64,000 nucleotides of DNA from Cohnella sp. (GCA_028287445.1 JAQBPQ010000030.1:1-64000); one strand, 5' to 3'. Numbered from the stretch's first letter, positions 53,678-62,428 are shown. The notes: generated from the sequence alone by a model not told the origin. Made by a program: numbers and translations.

Positions 53678-54166
53678 TCAACTGCAGCCGCCGCTGCCGC
53701 ACGAGCAAGAGCCTCCATTGCCGCAGCCTTTGGCGCTGCCCGGGTCTCCGTCGGGCACTTTAATCGTTTCCGAAACGGCCCGGGCGACGGCGAACGAGAT
53801 TTCGTGCAGCAGTTCATCCAACTCGCGCTCAGCTGTTTTGAAGTGACTGACGGATTCCAGTCCGTCGAGCTCCGCCTGCACGGCATAAACGCGGTCGAGC
53901 GCTTCGTTGTAATCGGGATGAAAGCGGCCGAACCGCTCGCATTCCGCAAACTTATCCTTCGCGGCGGCAAGTCGGCGGGCGATCCGTTTCGCCTCGTCGT
54001 CCCTGCTGACGATTTGTTTCCAGTAAGCATATTCATCCGCCATCGCGGATCGTTTAATCAGGTCTCCCAGCGAGTAGGCGCGGGACAGCAGCTCCGTCAA
54101 ATCGGCTGGAACGGCTTCCTGTGCGCCCGGCATTGCCGCAGGGAGGGTATGTGGCATGACGGCCAT
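53678..54166 (-). CDS. ricF: RicF/YlbF, subunit of the RicAFT (Y) complex
   Basis: RicF acts with RicA and RicT to direct RNase Y and affects competence, biofilm and sporulation in Bacillus; the complex carries iron–sulfur clusters. 162 residues from ATG 54166: a helical body (LTELLSRAYSLGDLIKRSAMADEYAYWKQIVSRDDEAKRIARRLAAAKDKFAECERFGRFHPDYNEALDRVYAVQAELDGLESVSHFKTAERELDELLHEIS) typical of the YlbF/YmcA fold, then a cysteine-rich tail CGNGGSCSCGSGGCS that may supply cluster ligands. Transcribed with ylbG from an extended -10 promoter. Confidence 0.88.
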   Translation of the reverse strand: MAVMPHTLPAAMPGAQEAVPADLTELLSRAYSLGDLIKRSAMADEYAYWKQIVSRDDEAKRIARRLAAAKDKFAECERFGRFHPDYNEALDRVYAVQAELDGLESVSHFKTAERELDELLHEISFAVARAVSETIKVPDGDPGSAKGCGNGGSCSCGSGGCS

Positions 54167-54205
54167 AAGCCTCACCTCACCTCTCGGCTATTCAGTACTT
54201 TTCTA

Positions 54206-54236
54206 ATCATACCACACATGGGCGACAAGCGGTCAA
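54206..54236 (-). promoter_or_regulatory. Promoter of ylbF–ylbG
   Basis: On the minus strand: TTGACC, 19 bases, TATGAT, with TG one base before the -10 (extended -10, TGGTATGAT) to compensate for the long spacer. Confidence 0.6.
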
Positions 54237-54263
54237 CAACCCGCCACTGCACGTTTGTGAGCA

Positions 54264-56558
54264 TCAGTAAGGGAAATGTTTACGGATCATTTCCAGAACC
54301 ACCTTGGTGCTGATCGGCTTGCTGATATAATCGTCCATGCCGGCCGCCAGGCATTGTTCCCGGTCACCTCTTAAAGCGCTGGCCGTTACGGCCACAACGA
54401 TCGGAGACTCTTCGGCTTTCAGCGCATCCTTGATTTTCGCCGTCGCTTCGAATCCGTTCATTCCCGGCATATGGATGTCCATTAGAATGAGATCGAATTG
54501 CTCGGTTAAAGCCGCTTCGATCACTTGTTCGCCGCTTTCCGCAATCCGGATCCGATAGCCGTATTTTTCCAACATTTTACCGAGAACGAGCTGATTGATT
54601 TTATTGTCTTCGGCAATCAGAATGTTGAGATTAGGATGCGGAGCTTGCTCGGCTGCGGCCGCCCATTGATCCTCGGCGATCGACGCCGGTTTCCCGCCGT
54701 CTTCGAGGGTCAAAGTAAATACGAAGGTGGCTCCGGGCTCTCCCGAATGTTCCACCCAGATATCTCCGCCCATTCGATTTACAAGTTTTTTGCTGATCGT
54801 CAGGCCCAGACCGGTACCTTCCGAATGTCTGGTCATGAAATTATCCAATTGGTAAAAGGGCAGGAACAATTGATCCGTCTTCTCCTTCGGAATGCCGATG
54901 CCGGTATCTTTAATCCTGAACTTCAGCATGACCTGATCTTGATGGCGGGCTTCCTGCCTGACCGCAACCGAGACGCCGCCTTTGTTGGTGAACTTGATCG
55001 CATTCCCGATCAAATTGATGAGCACCTGCTTCAGCCGATTGGCGTCACCGATTAAAACGGACGGAACGTCCGGATGTAAGGAGAAAGAAATGTCCAGATG
55101 TTTCTCGTTCGCCTTGGGCGATAAAATATCAATGGCCTCGACAATGCACGCTCTCACATCAAAAGGTTCTTCGAACAGCTCCGTTTTTCCGGAATCGATT
55201 TTGGAAAAGTCTAGAATATCGTTGATGATGGTAAGCAGCGTTTCGCCGCTTTTACGAATGATATCGAGAAACTCTCTTTGCTGGGGATCAAACGTCGTCG
55301 TTTCCATCAACAAATCGGTCATCCCGATGACGCCGTTCATCGGCGTCCGGATTTCATGACTCATCATGGCGAGAAATTCACTTTTGGCCCGGTTCGTCGA
55401 TTCTGCCGCCTCTTTGGCAATTATCAATTTTTTTTGTTCCGTGATGTCTTTGGCGATAATGTAATAACCCACGTTTTCATTATTGATGATAATGGGCGCG
55501 ATGGTGGTCAACACTTCGACCGTCTGGCCGTTTTTATGAATCAGTTTATCGATACTTTTTTCCACGGAGACATCTTTGAGCGAGTTGGACAAAATATCCT
55601 TGACGTTCTCTTTTTCGATAAATTTGCTCAAATTTTGGCCGATCATTTCGCTGATGGAATATCCGGTCAGTTTCTGGGCCATGGTGTTGCCGTTAATGAT
55701 GTTGCCTTCAATGTCCAGGGAAACCACGGCGTCGTGGTTGTATTTTTTGAGAGACGTATACCGTTCTACGGTTTCTTGCAGCTTCAATTCGACCTTTTTG
55801 CGATCTGTGATGTCCTGAATCGTTCCGTTGATTTTGACGGGTTCCGCATGGACGCCATAAGAAACAAGCCCGAGAATATGCAAATATTTGATCGTTCCGT
55901 CCTCTTGATTCTGCCGAAATTCAAAGCTTAGCTCGTGACTTAGCAGAGACCGCTCGATTTCTGCTTGAAAGTCAGGGCGACAATCAGGCGGCACCAAATC
56001 CAGCAGACGGGGGGATCGGTCTTTCCATTCATTCATTTCGATCGTAAAAATCAGATGAAGCTGATCCGAGAAAGAGAGCTCGTCATGCACCACATCCCAT
56101 TCCCAGCTGCCGATCCTCGCGATTCGATGAGCTTGCGCAATGAGATCTTCCTTTTTCTTGCGCTCGGTGATTTCTTGCCCGGTTCGCTGGATAAACGACA
56201 CTCCGGTTTCACAGAAAAGGCTGTCCGTGATCATTTCAAACCATAAATAGTTCCCATTGGCATGCCGCATCCGAACTTGGTTGACGATTCCGTCCTTCGC
56301 TTTACGAAGCTTGCGCAGATCGTCAGGGTGATAAAGGTTTTCTTCGCTCCCCCCTTCCCATTCATGAGCCGAATATCCCAACAACTCCAGGAGCGATGGG
56401 GAACAATAAACGATCAAACCGTCCGGGCTGCATTGGTAAACGATATCACGGGTATTTTCAGACAGGAGGCGGTATAGTTTCTCCACTCTCTCGAGTTTGC
56501 GTTCCGTCTCCTTTAAACGGTCGGCCAAACTTTGTTCATTGATCTCTGAAATTGGCAT
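54264..56558 (-). CDS. Hybrid sensor histidine kinase with three PAS domains and a receiver domain
   Basis: 764 residues from ATG 56558 (MPISEINEQSLADRLKE); the track start at 56690 lacks support. No membrane span, so it is a cytoplasmic sensor. Order: coiled coil, PAS 1 (about 28–135), PAS 2 (145–265), PAS 3 (280–390), HisKA FLAMMSHEIRTPMNGVIGMTDLL (phospho-His near 415), HATPase NLIGNAIKFTNKGGV and GTGLGLTISKKLV, and receiver LNILIAEDNKINQLVLGKML with phospho-acceptor DLILMDIHMPGMNG near 690. No cognate regulator lies beside it. Hybrid kinases without membrane spans are less common in Bacilli. The signal is unknown. Confidence 0.92.
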   Translation of the reverse strand: MPISEINEQSLADRLKETERKLERVEKLYRLLSENTRDIVYQCSPDGLIVYCSPSLLELLGYSAHEWEGGSEENLYHPDDLRKLRKAKDGIVNQVRMRHANGNYLWFEMITDSLFCETGVSFIQRTGQEITERKKKEDLIAQAHRIARIGSWEWDVVHDELSFSDQLHLIFTIEMNEWKDRSPRLLDLVPPDCRPDFQAEIERSLLSHELSFEFRQNQEDGTIKYLHILGLVSYGVHAEPVKINGTIQDITDRKKVELKLQETVERYTSLKKYNHDAVVSLDIEGNIINGNTMAQKLTGYSISEMIGQNLSKFIEKENVKDILSNSLKDVSVEKSIDKLIHKNGQTVEVLTTIAPIIINNENVGYYIIAKDITEQKKLIIAKEAAESTNRAKSEFLAMMSHEIRTPMNGVIGMTDLLMETTTFDPQQREFLDIIRKSGETLLTIINDILDFSKIDSGKTELFEEPFDVRACIVEAIDILSPKANEKHLDISFSLHPDVPSVLIGDANRLKQVLINLIGNAIKFTNKGGVSVAVRQEARHQDQVMLKFRIKDTGIGIPKEKTDQLFLPFYQLDNFMTRHSEGTGLGLTISKKLVNRMGGDIWVEHSGEPGATFVFTLTLEDGGKPASIAEDQWAAAAEQAPHPNLNILIAEDNKINQLVLGKMLEKYGYRIRIAESGEQVIEAALTEQFDLILMDIHMPGMNGFEATAKIKDALKAEESPIVVAVTASALRGDREQCLAAGMDDYISKPISTKVVLEMIRKHFPY

Positions 56559-56701
56559 AACCCTACCGCTCCTCAAGTTGAAAATGGACATAATGTATCG
56601 ACTCATTACCCTCGTCCTGATCATACAAAACAACGGAACAAGAAAAAAGTCCGTTTTCGGATTTCTCCGAATAAACGGACCAACTGCCATGCTGCCACGA
56701 G

Positions 56702-57142
56702 TTAGTGTGTCCAGGCCGATTCCCTATGCTCGTGTTCGGAGATCCCGCTCAGGGCGTCTCCGGCTTCGTTGACAAATATCTGGCGGACAGCCAAATCCCC
56801 CAGTGCGACGATCCCTTTCAGTTCGCCGTCCTCGACGACGGGAAGCCTGCGAATCTGCATCGAAGCCATCAGTGTCACAGCTTCGTCGACCGACAGGTTC
56901 GGAGACACTGTCTGTACGTCATCCGATAAAACTTCCATGACCGACGTGGATCCGGAATGTTTATCGGCATAGCCCCGGATGACAAGGTCTCTGTCGGTGA
57001 GGACGCCGATCAGCTTTTTGCCGTCCACGACGGGCATAAAACCGATGTCGTGTTCCCTCATTTTGAGCGCCGCTTGGTACAGGTTTTCATCCGCCGTTAC
57101 CGTCACACAGTCCTTCGTCATGATATCCGCAATTTTTCTCAT
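56702..57142 (-). CDS. Tandem CBS-domain protein (YhcV type)
   Basis: 146 residues from ATG 57142 (MRKIADIMTKDCVTVTADENLYQAALKMREHDIGFMPVVDGKKLIGVLTDRDLVIRGYA), with AAGGAGGG upstream. Two CBS motifs (residues about 7–60 and 70–125: VMEVLSDDVQTVSPNLSVDEAVTLMASMQIRRLPVVEDGELKGIVALGDLAV) form one Bateman module that binds adenosine nucleotides in family members. The track start at 57406 overlaps the next gene. Function unknown; possibly a sensor of energy state. Confidence 0.88.
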   Translation of the reverse strand: MRKIADIMTKDCVTVTADENLYQAALKMREHDIGFMPVVDGKKLIGVLTDRDLVIRGYADKHSGSTSVMEVLSDDVQTVSPNLSVDEAVTLMASMQIRRLPVVEDGELKGIVALGDLAVRQIFVNEAGDALSGISEHEHRESAWTH

Positions 57143-57197
57143 GGTTTCCCTCCTTCCGACATAGCGTGACCGAAAAAGGGAAACTCCATTCGGTTCT

Positions 57198-58379
57198 TTA
57201 CCGGTGCGGTATATCTGCGGCTGAGTCGTCGGCCACAGCCACGAGCATGCGCGCAGCGACCAGCATCGCCCGTTCATCGATATCGAACCGGGGATGATGA
57301 TGCGGCGGCGCCATGCCATCCTCCGTGCCGGCTCCGACGAAGAAAAAGCAGCCGGGTTTTTGTTGCAAATAATAAGAAAAGTCTTCCCCCGCCATGATCG
57401 GATCACTGATCTGCATACTTCCCTGTGGGAGCAATGTGGATGCCACGGCCATCACCCGCTGCGTTTCGGTCTCGTCGTTGACGACGGGCGGATATCCCTC
57501 GACATATTGAAAACGGTACTCGGTTCCGTGCATCTCGCATGTGTGCCGAACGATTTGCTCCAAACGACGGCGCACCAATGCGCGAACCTCAGGGGTGAAG
57601 GTCCGAACCGTTCCGCTTAGCCGGCAGCGTTCGGCAATTACGTTGTTGGCCGTTCCGGCGTGAAGCCGGCCGATCGACACCACCGCCGAGTCCAGCGGAT
57701 TCACCGCACGCGCGACGATGTTTTGAAGTGCCGAGACCAAGGCGGCACCGGCGACAAGCGCATCCGCTGCCTGATGCGGCAGCCCGGCATGGCCGCCTCG
57801 TCCGATGATTTCCACTTCAAATTCATCGGGACAAGCCATAAAGGGACCGGATCTTGCCGCCACAATCCCGCAAGCAAGCGGGGACCAGACATGGATGCCG
57901 TAAATCGCATCCACTCCGTCGAGTGCCCCTCCTTCAATCATGCCAACGGCTCCGCCCGGCAGCACTTCCTCGGCGGGTTGAAACAGAAAAATCCGGTTGC
58001 CTGCGGTATCTTCCCTGTGCAGGCCGTAATAACGGGCGACCGCCAGCAGCTGCGAGGTGTGCGCATCGTGGCCGCAGGCATGCATCACCCCGGCAACTGT
58101 CGAAGTGTACTCGCAATGTTTCTCATCGCCGATCGGAAGCGCATCGATATCCGCGCGAAGCGCGATGGTTCGGCCGGGAAGAGCACCGGTCAACTTCGCG
58201 ACCACTCCCGTTCCCGCTACGTTGCGGCGCACCTCGAGCCCCCAGGACTCCAGCAGGTCCGCAATCATTCGCGATGTCTCGAACTCACGGAAAGACAATT
58301 CGGGATGGCGGTGAAGATGTCGGCGCCATTGCACCATGTCGGGATAAAACGACTCCAGCGTTTGCTCCTTCACGATCAA
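57198..58379 (-). CDS. M20-family amidohydrolase (N-acyl-amino-acid amidohydrolase type)
   Basis: 393 residues of the dinuclear-metal M20D family: MVQWRRHLHRHPELSFREFETSR, ALRADIDALPIGDE near 73, GVMHACGHDAHTSQLLAVA near 97 (metal Cys/His), FLFQPAEEVLPGGAVGMIEGGAL near 131, dimerisation-domain EIIGRGGHAGLPHQAADAL near 190, and DPIMAGEDFSYYLQQKPGCFFFVGAG near 330, with HHHPRFDIDE at the end. Such enzymes remove acyl groups from amino acids (hippuricase, N-acetyl-LL-diaminopimelate or indole-acetyl conjugates); the substrate cannot be told. Monocistronic, opposite in direction to yugN. Confidence 0.92.
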   Translation of the reverse strand: MIVKEQTLESFYPDMVQWRRHLHRHPELSFREFETSRMIADLLESWGLEVRRNVAGTGVVAKLTGALPGRTIALRADIDALPIGDEKHCEYTSTVAGVMHACGHDAHTSQLLAVARYYGLHREDTAGNRIFLFQPAEEVLPGGAVGMIEGGALDGVDAIYGIHVWSPLACGIVAARSGPFMACPDEFEVEIIGRGGHAGLPHQAADALVAGAALVSALQNIVARAVNPLDSAVVSIGRLHAGTANNVIAERCRLSGTVRTFTPEVRALVRRRLEQIVRHTCEMHGTEYRFQYVEGYPPVVNDETETQRVMAVASTLLPQGSMQISDPIMAGEDFSYYLQQKPGCFFFVGAGTEDGMAPPHHHPRFDIDERAMLVAARMLVAVADDSAADIPHR

Positions 58380-58524
58380 GGTAGCGCCTCCTTCGGTCGG
58401 CCGATCCTTGAAATCGCCGATTTTTCATTATTGTATCAGAAACACCCGAACGAGTCATCGCCGCAACGACGCTTTTGATCGGCAAACTGTCATCAAACGT
58501 TCGCACTTCCCCGGTCCGACAGGC

Positions 58525-58553
58525 TTGCAGAAGGCAGGCAAACCGTCTATGAT
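58525..58553 (+). promoter_or_regulatory. Promoter of yugN
   Basis: TTGCAG, 17 bases, TATGAT, 50 bases before the yugN ATG. Confidence 0.7.
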
Positions 58554-58602
58554 GAAGGGTGAAAACAAAGGCTTGTTTGGCCTTCTAGAGGAGGAGCTTG
58601 AC

Positions 58603-58947
58603 ATGTTACTCGATAATACAGGTTTAAACGGAATGCGGAGCGATTTGGCCCATTTGGACGATTCCAGCGAGAAGCTCGGCTTTGTCCGCTGGCAGTGGGA
58701 ATACCGCCGCGCTACATATGATTTGAAGCTTCACGACGGGACGAACGGAGAAGATTATTTCCTCCGCATCAATACCCGCGCAGTGGAAGGCAAGCTGGAA
58801 AATCCGGATGCCATCCTTGAAGTCGAAGCCGTCTACATAGGCCGTGCGACGTTCCCGCACGGACTGGATTATGAATCCCCAATTCCGCAGCCGATCCTGA
58901 ACACGGCAACCCAGCGCGTGGCGGAATTGAAGCAGTTGCTCGCCTGA
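58603..58947 (+). CDS. yugN: YugN-like family protein
   Basis: 114 residues from ATG 58603 (MLLDNTGLNGMRSDLAHLDDSSEKLGFVRWQWEYRRATYDLKLHDGTNGEDYFLRINTRAVEGKLENPDAILEVEAVYIGRATFPHGLDYESPIPQPILNTATQRVAELKQLLA), with GAGGAGGAG just upstream. The sequence fits the YugN family found in Bacilli, whose function is unknown. The track start at 58408 is upstream of the promoter and wrong. Followed 19 bases later by ftsW, possibly in one transcript. Confidence 0.85.
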   Translation: MLLDNTGLNGMRSDLAHLDDSSEKLGFVRWQWEYRRATYDLKLHDGTNGEDYFLRINTRAVEGKLENPDAILEVEAVYIGRATFPHGLDYESPIPQPILNTATQRVAELKQLLA

Positions 58948-58966
58948 GCCGCCGGGGGATAATCCA

Positions 58967-60148
58967 ATGAAAACCCCAGCCACGGGCCAGCGCGGGACGC
59001 CGGATTTTTTGCTGCTCATCCTGACGCTTCTGCTCGTCGGCTTCGGCCTTGTGATGGTATTCAGCGCCAGCTCGAGCATGACCGTCGTATCCGCCAAGTA
59101 TGGCAACGATGCCTTGTATTTCACGAAAAAACAGCTCATATGGGCGGGTCTGGGAACGTTCATCATGCTTATTCTGATGAATGTTCCCTACCAAAAATAC
59201 AAAAAGTGGTTCGCTCCGTTCCTGTTCCTCACGATCGGGATGCTCATTATGGTTCTATTTGTGGCAAAAGTAACGAACGGCGCCCGAAGCTGGTTCGGGA
59301 TTGGCGGTTTAGGCATTCAGCCAACCGAATTCGCCAAGCTGGCGATCATCCTTTATCTGGCAGCCATCATTACGAAGAAGGACGTAAAATTTCGCGAGTA
59401 CAAGCGTGGTTTGTTACCGGTCATGGTCGTAATCGGATTCATCGTCTCTCTGATCTTGCTTCAGCCGGACGTGGGTTCTTGCATCATCTTGCTGCTAAGT
59501 GCAACCGCTGTGATCGTGGCCGGTGGCTCGAACCTGAAACAAGTGTTTTTGACCGCAGTCCTACTGATCGGAATCGGCATACTCGGGTTCAGTATCTACC
59601 AACTTACTCATCCGGGTTTCGACGGAGGGTACCGGGGCGCCCGTTTTACGGCTTTCTTGAATCCACTAGCAGACGAAAGAGGAGCCGGCTTCCAGCTCAC
59701 CAGGTCTCTGGAAGCGTTCGGTCATGGCGGTCTGACCGGCGCTGGGCTTGGACATAGCGTACAAAAGCTGTTTTATTTGCCAGAGGCCTACAATGATTTC
59801 ATTTTCGCCGTCATTGCCGAAGAGTTGGGTTTTATCGGTACGACCATTTTCGTTATTTTTTATGTTCTTTTTCTTTGGCGGGCACTGATCGTTGCTCTTC
59901 GCTGCCCAGACATATTCGGAACGCTTGTAGGTGTGGGAATCGTATCTCTGATCGCCATTCAGGCATTAATCAATATGGGCGGCGTCAGTGTAGCCATCCC
60001 CCTTACGGGAGTGACACTTCCCTTCATCAGTTACGGTGGTTCATCCCTGCTGGTGACCCTGACCGGTATGGGCATTCTGCTCAACGTCTCCCGGGAATAT
60101 AACCGCGTGGACAGAGACAAGGAACGTCGGCACGTGACGACTGCCTGA
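58967..60148 (+). CDS. ftsW: SEDS-family peptidoglycan polymerase FtsW
   Basis: FtsW polymerises septal peptidoglycan with a partner class B PBP. 393 residues with about ten membrane spans: DFLLLILTLLLVGFGLVMVFSASS start, GARSWFGIGGLGIQPTEFAKLAIILYLAAII near 105–140, LLQPDVGSCIILLLSATAVIVAGG near 165 (PD in the conserved Q-P-D), the extracellular loop with AEELGFIGTT near 280, and VSVAIPLTGVTLPFISYGGSSLLVTLTGMGILLNVSREY near 340. GGGGGATAATCCA precedes the ATG. RodA is similar, but nearby ylaN supports FtsW, as in Bacillus subtilis. Confidence 0.9.
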   Translation: MKTPATGQRGTPDFLLLILTLLLVGFGLVMVFSASSSMTVVSAKYGNDALYFTKKQLIWAGLGTFIMLILMNVPYQKYKKWFAPFLFLTIGMLIMVLFVAKVTNGARSWFGIGGLGIQPTEFAKLAIILYLAAIITKKDVKFREYKRGLLPVMVVIGFIVSLILLQPDVGSCIILLLSATAVIVAGGSNLKQVFLTAVLLIGIGILGFSIYQLTHPGFDGGYRGARFTAFLNPLADERGAGFQLTRSLEAFGHGGLTGAGLGHSVQKLFYLPEAYNDFIFAVIAEELGFIGTTIFVIFYVLFLWRALIVALRCPDIFGTLVGVGIVSLIAIQALINMGGVSVAIPLTGVTLPFISYGGSSLLVTLTGMGILLNVSREYNRVDRDKERRHVTTA

Positions 60149-60154
60149 TACGGA

Positions 60155-60186
60155 AACACTTCCGGCAATGACCGGGAGTGTTTTTT
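60155..60186 (+). terminator. Terminator of ftsW
   Basis: AACACTTCCGG-CAATGA-CCGGGAGTGTT (one T·G) followed by TTTTAT, directly after the stop. Confidence 0.9.
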
Positions 60187-60264
60187 ATAGCCGGTTGCGA
60201 ACACTGTAAACTATCGTATGAGGTAAGAATTTCATCTGTGTGATGAGCCGATCAATCAACAGAT

Positions 60265-60320
60265 ACAAGTATAAACGGCTGTCGCCGTCCTTGGATGGCA
60301 GCATACGTTTATGTCGGTGA
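60265..60320. repeat. Structured intergenic repeat element, copy 1
   Basis: ACAAGTATAAACGGCTGTCGCCGTC, then a variable hairpin, then CGTTTATGTCGGTGA. The outer stem ATAAACG/CGTTTAT (7 bp) encloses an inner stem GCCGTC-CTTG-GATGGC. It is followed at 60319–60364 by a second long hairpin (CGTTTTCAGAAAAGTA / TACTTTCTGAAACG). It lies between the ftsW terminator and the convergent asp23 terminator. A near-identical framework is at 62547. Orientation and function unknown. Confidence 0.8.
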
Positions 60321-60367
60321 CGTTTTCAGAAAAGTACAGGTGACAACTTATACTTTCTGAAACGTTC

Positions 60368-60397
60368 AAAAAGGGCCAACCCGATGGCTGGCCCTTT
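60368..60397 (-). terminator. Terminator of the second Asp23 gene
   Basis: On the minus strand, AAAGGGCCA-GCCATCGGGT-TGGCCCTTT followed by TTG. Confidence 0.9.
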
Positions 60398-60404
60398 ACC
60401 TCAC

Positions 60405-60785
60405 TTACTTTACCCGGTTCAATTCTTCGATTTCCTCATCCTTGAAGGTGACGCCTTCCACCTTCACGTTCACTTCGACCACGTGAAGGCCGGTCATGTT
60501 CTCGACGGTTTCCCTGACGTTATCCTGCAAGCGGCGGCCGACCTCGTGGATTGGAATACCGTATTGGACGACGATGCGCAAGTCGATGGCCGCCTCCACT
60601 TGGCCGACTTCGACGGAAACGCCCTTCTGTGCGTTGCGGCCGCTGAGCCGTTTGGCCAGTCCTTCCGATATACCGCCCGACATGGCGGCGATGCCCGGCG
60701 TTTCCAACGCCGCGAGCCCGGCGATGGTGGCGACAACGTCATCGGATATACGAATGAAACCTGCTTGCACCAATTCTTCCGTCAT
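60405..60785 (-). CDS. Asp23/Gls24 family protein, second paralogue
   Basis: 126 residues from ATG 60785 (MTEELVQAGFIRISDDVVATIAGLAALETPGIAAMSGGISEGLAKRLSGRNAQKGVSVEVGQVEAAIDLRIVVQYGIPIHEVGRRLQDNVRETVENMTGLHVVEVNVKVEGVTFKDEEIEELNRVK), with GGGAGAG upstream; the track GTG at 60794 is too close to that site. It resembles the YqhY/AmaP-associated branch rather than the YloU type at 25778. No AmaP membrane partner is seen beside it. Monocistronic, with its own terminator. Confidence 0.88.
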   Translation of the reverse strand: MTEELVQAGFIRISDDVVATIAGLAALETPGIAAMSGGISEGLAKRLSGRNAQKGVSVEVGQVEAAIDLRIVVQYGIPIHEVGRRLQDNVRETVENMTGLHVVEVNVKVEGVTFKDEEIEELNRVK

Positions 60786-60961
60786 GGCGGCCACTCTCCC
60801 GAACCTTTAATGTTTTCATTGTACTGGAAGAACCCGCCAGAAGCAACCGATTCCACTTCTCTTCCCGCCTGCCGGCCGCATTTACTTGACTACGGCTTTT
60901 CGCTATAGTTTAGGAGAAAATGTGATGTCCTCCCTATTTGACTACAACGAGGTGTCTAGAC

Positions 60962-62020
60962 ATGAAAAAGCTGTTCTTCCCCCTGCTGATCGCTGCTTTC
61001 GCTCTAAGCGCAGCCGCTCATTTTCTCCATTTCGGTGCGATTCCGGAGTTTATCCTGTCCGCCGTTGCGATTGTTTTCGTAGCCGGTTTCCTAGGCAAAG
61101 CGACTGAATCGGTCGCCCATTATGCCGGCCAGCGTTTGGGCGGCTTTCTCAACGCCACCTTCGGCAACGCGGCGGAGCTGATCATTTCTATTTTCCTGAT
61201 CAAAGAAGGATTGTTTGATATTGTCAAAGCCAGCTTAACGGGCTCGATCATCGGCAATCTGCTGCTCGTGCTTGGCGCCAGCGCCTTGGCCGGCGGCCTC
61301 AAATACAAAGAGCAGAAGTTCAACATCCACCTGGCCGGCCAGAATGCCTCTCTTATGTTGCTGGGGATCATCGCGCTGTTTATTCCGGCCGTATTCGTGA
61401 AAACGGAAAAATTCCCGGCCAACGAAACGTTAACGCTGAGCCTTATTGTGGCGGGCTGTCTGATCCTCGCCTATGTGGGCTGGCTGATTTATTCCATGTT
61501 CACGCATAAGGATTTTCTGGAAGACCACGAAGACACTCAGGCCGATCACGGAGAGGAACCGGCATGGTCTCGCAACAAGTCCATCCTGTATCTGGTGCTC
61601 GCCACCGTTATGGTAGCTTTCGTGAGCGAATGGCTTGTCCGTACGCTGCACGTTTTCACCGACCGGTTCGGTCTTTCGGAGTTATTCGTCGGAGCGTTCC
61701 TCGTGGCCATCATCGGTAACGCCGCCGAGCACAGCGCAGCAATCATGCTGGCGATGAAAAACAAAATGGGCGCCGCCGTTGAAATCGCCGTAGGCAGCAG
61801 TCTTCAGATTGCACTGTTTGTCGCACCTGTGCTCGTATTCATCAGTCTTCTGTTCAACAAACATATGAACCTGATTTTCTCGACCATTGAACTGGCGGCC
61901 ATCGCCGTTGCCGTTCTAATCGCCACCTCAATCTCACGAGACGGCTCCACCACTTGGTATGAAGGCAAACTGTTGCTGATCGTTTACATCATTCTGGGTG
62001 TTGCTTTTTATTTCGTGTAA
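60962..62020 (+). CDS. cax: Calcium/proton antiporter CaxA/ChaA type
   Basis: 352 residues from ATG 60962 (MKKLFFPLLIAAFALSAAAHFLHFG), with GAGGTG upstream. About eleven membrane spans. The two inverted alpha repeats are clear: GGFLNATFGNAAELIISIFLIKEG near 62 and VGAFLVAIIGNAAEHSAAIMLAMKNKMGAAVEIAVGSSLQIALF near 250, both holding GNAAE with the ion-coordinating Glu. A polar central loop (HKDFLEDHEDTQADHGEEPAWSRNK) is acidic, as in other Cax proteins. Function by family: Ca2+ export against H+. Followed by a terminator. Confidence 0.93.
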   Translation: MKKLFFPLLIAAFALSAAAHFLHFGAIPEFILSAVAIVFVAGFLGKATESVAHYAGQRLGGFLNATFGNAAELIISIFLIKEGLFDIVKASLTGSIIGNLLLVLGASALAGGLKYKEQKFNIHLAGQNASLMLLGIIALFIPAVFVKTEKFPANETLTLSLIVAGCLILAYVGWLIYSMFTHKDFLEDHEDTQADHGEEPAWSRNKSILYLVLATVMVAFVSEWLVRTLHVFTDRFGLSELFVGAFLVAIIGNAAEHSAAIMLAMKNKMGAAVEIAVGSSLQIALFVAPVLVFISLLFNKHMNLIFSTIELAAIAVAVLIATSISRDGSTTWYEGKLLLIVYIILGVAFYFV

Positions 62021-62026
62021 TCGCTA

Positions 62027-62051
62027 AGCGGGCTAGCCCCGCCCTTTTTTT
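62027..62051 (+). terminator. Terminator of cax
   Basis: GCGGG-CTAGC-CCCGC followed by CCTTTTTTT, seven bases after the stop. Confidence 0.85.
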
Positions 62052-62068
62052 GGTGGAACGCAACCTAT

Positions 62069-62101
62069 AAAAATGACGGTCGACCACAAGGTCAACCGTC
62101 A
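62069..62101 (-). terminator. Terminator of ylaN
   Basis: On the minus strand, TGACGGTTGACC-TTGT-GGTCGACCGTCA followed by TTTTTAT. Confidence 0.92.
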
Positions 62102-62131
62102 CAAATTCGAAGATAGCGGAGCACGATTCGG

Positions 62132-62428
62132 CTACTCTATTTTTTGATTCAATGCTTCGTACAACAAGGCCAAATTTCGTTCCAGCTGACTGACCAGCAG
62201 CTTGCCGGAGCCTTCTTCCATCAATCCGGTACGTACCGCGAAATCGACCGCTCGAGAAAAGCCGTACATTTGCGTATCCAGCACTTCTTCGTAAAGCGGG
62301 CATTGGCGGGTTGTCAGATTTTCCATCTGGATGGAGATCAGCTTCTCGATTTTATCGGCATCATCCTGCAGCAGGCGGAGCGCCTTCTGCTTCAGGTTCA
62401 TAATCGTATCCGTCTCCAGTGAAGCCAT
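62132..62428 (-). CDS. ylaN: YlaN family protein (DUF1507)
   Basis: 98 residues from ATG 62428 (MASLETDTIMNLKQKALRLLQDDADKIEKLISIQMENLTTRQCPLYEEVLDTQMYGFSRAVDFAVRTGLMEEGSGKLLVSQLERNLALLYEALNQKIE), with GGGGGAG 7 bases ahead. The CPLYEEVLDTQMYGFSRAVDFAVR core is the YlaN signature. In Bacillus and Staphylococcus YlaN binds iron and the Fur repressor and is needed under iron limitation. Near ftsW, as in Bacillus subtilis, but on the opposite strand and with asp23 and cax in between. Confidence 0.93.
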   Translation of the reverse strand: MASLETDTIMNLKQKALRLLQDDADKIEKLISIQMENLTTRQCPLYEEVLDTQMYGFSRAVDFAVRTGLMEEGSGKLLVSQLERNLALLYEALNQKIE

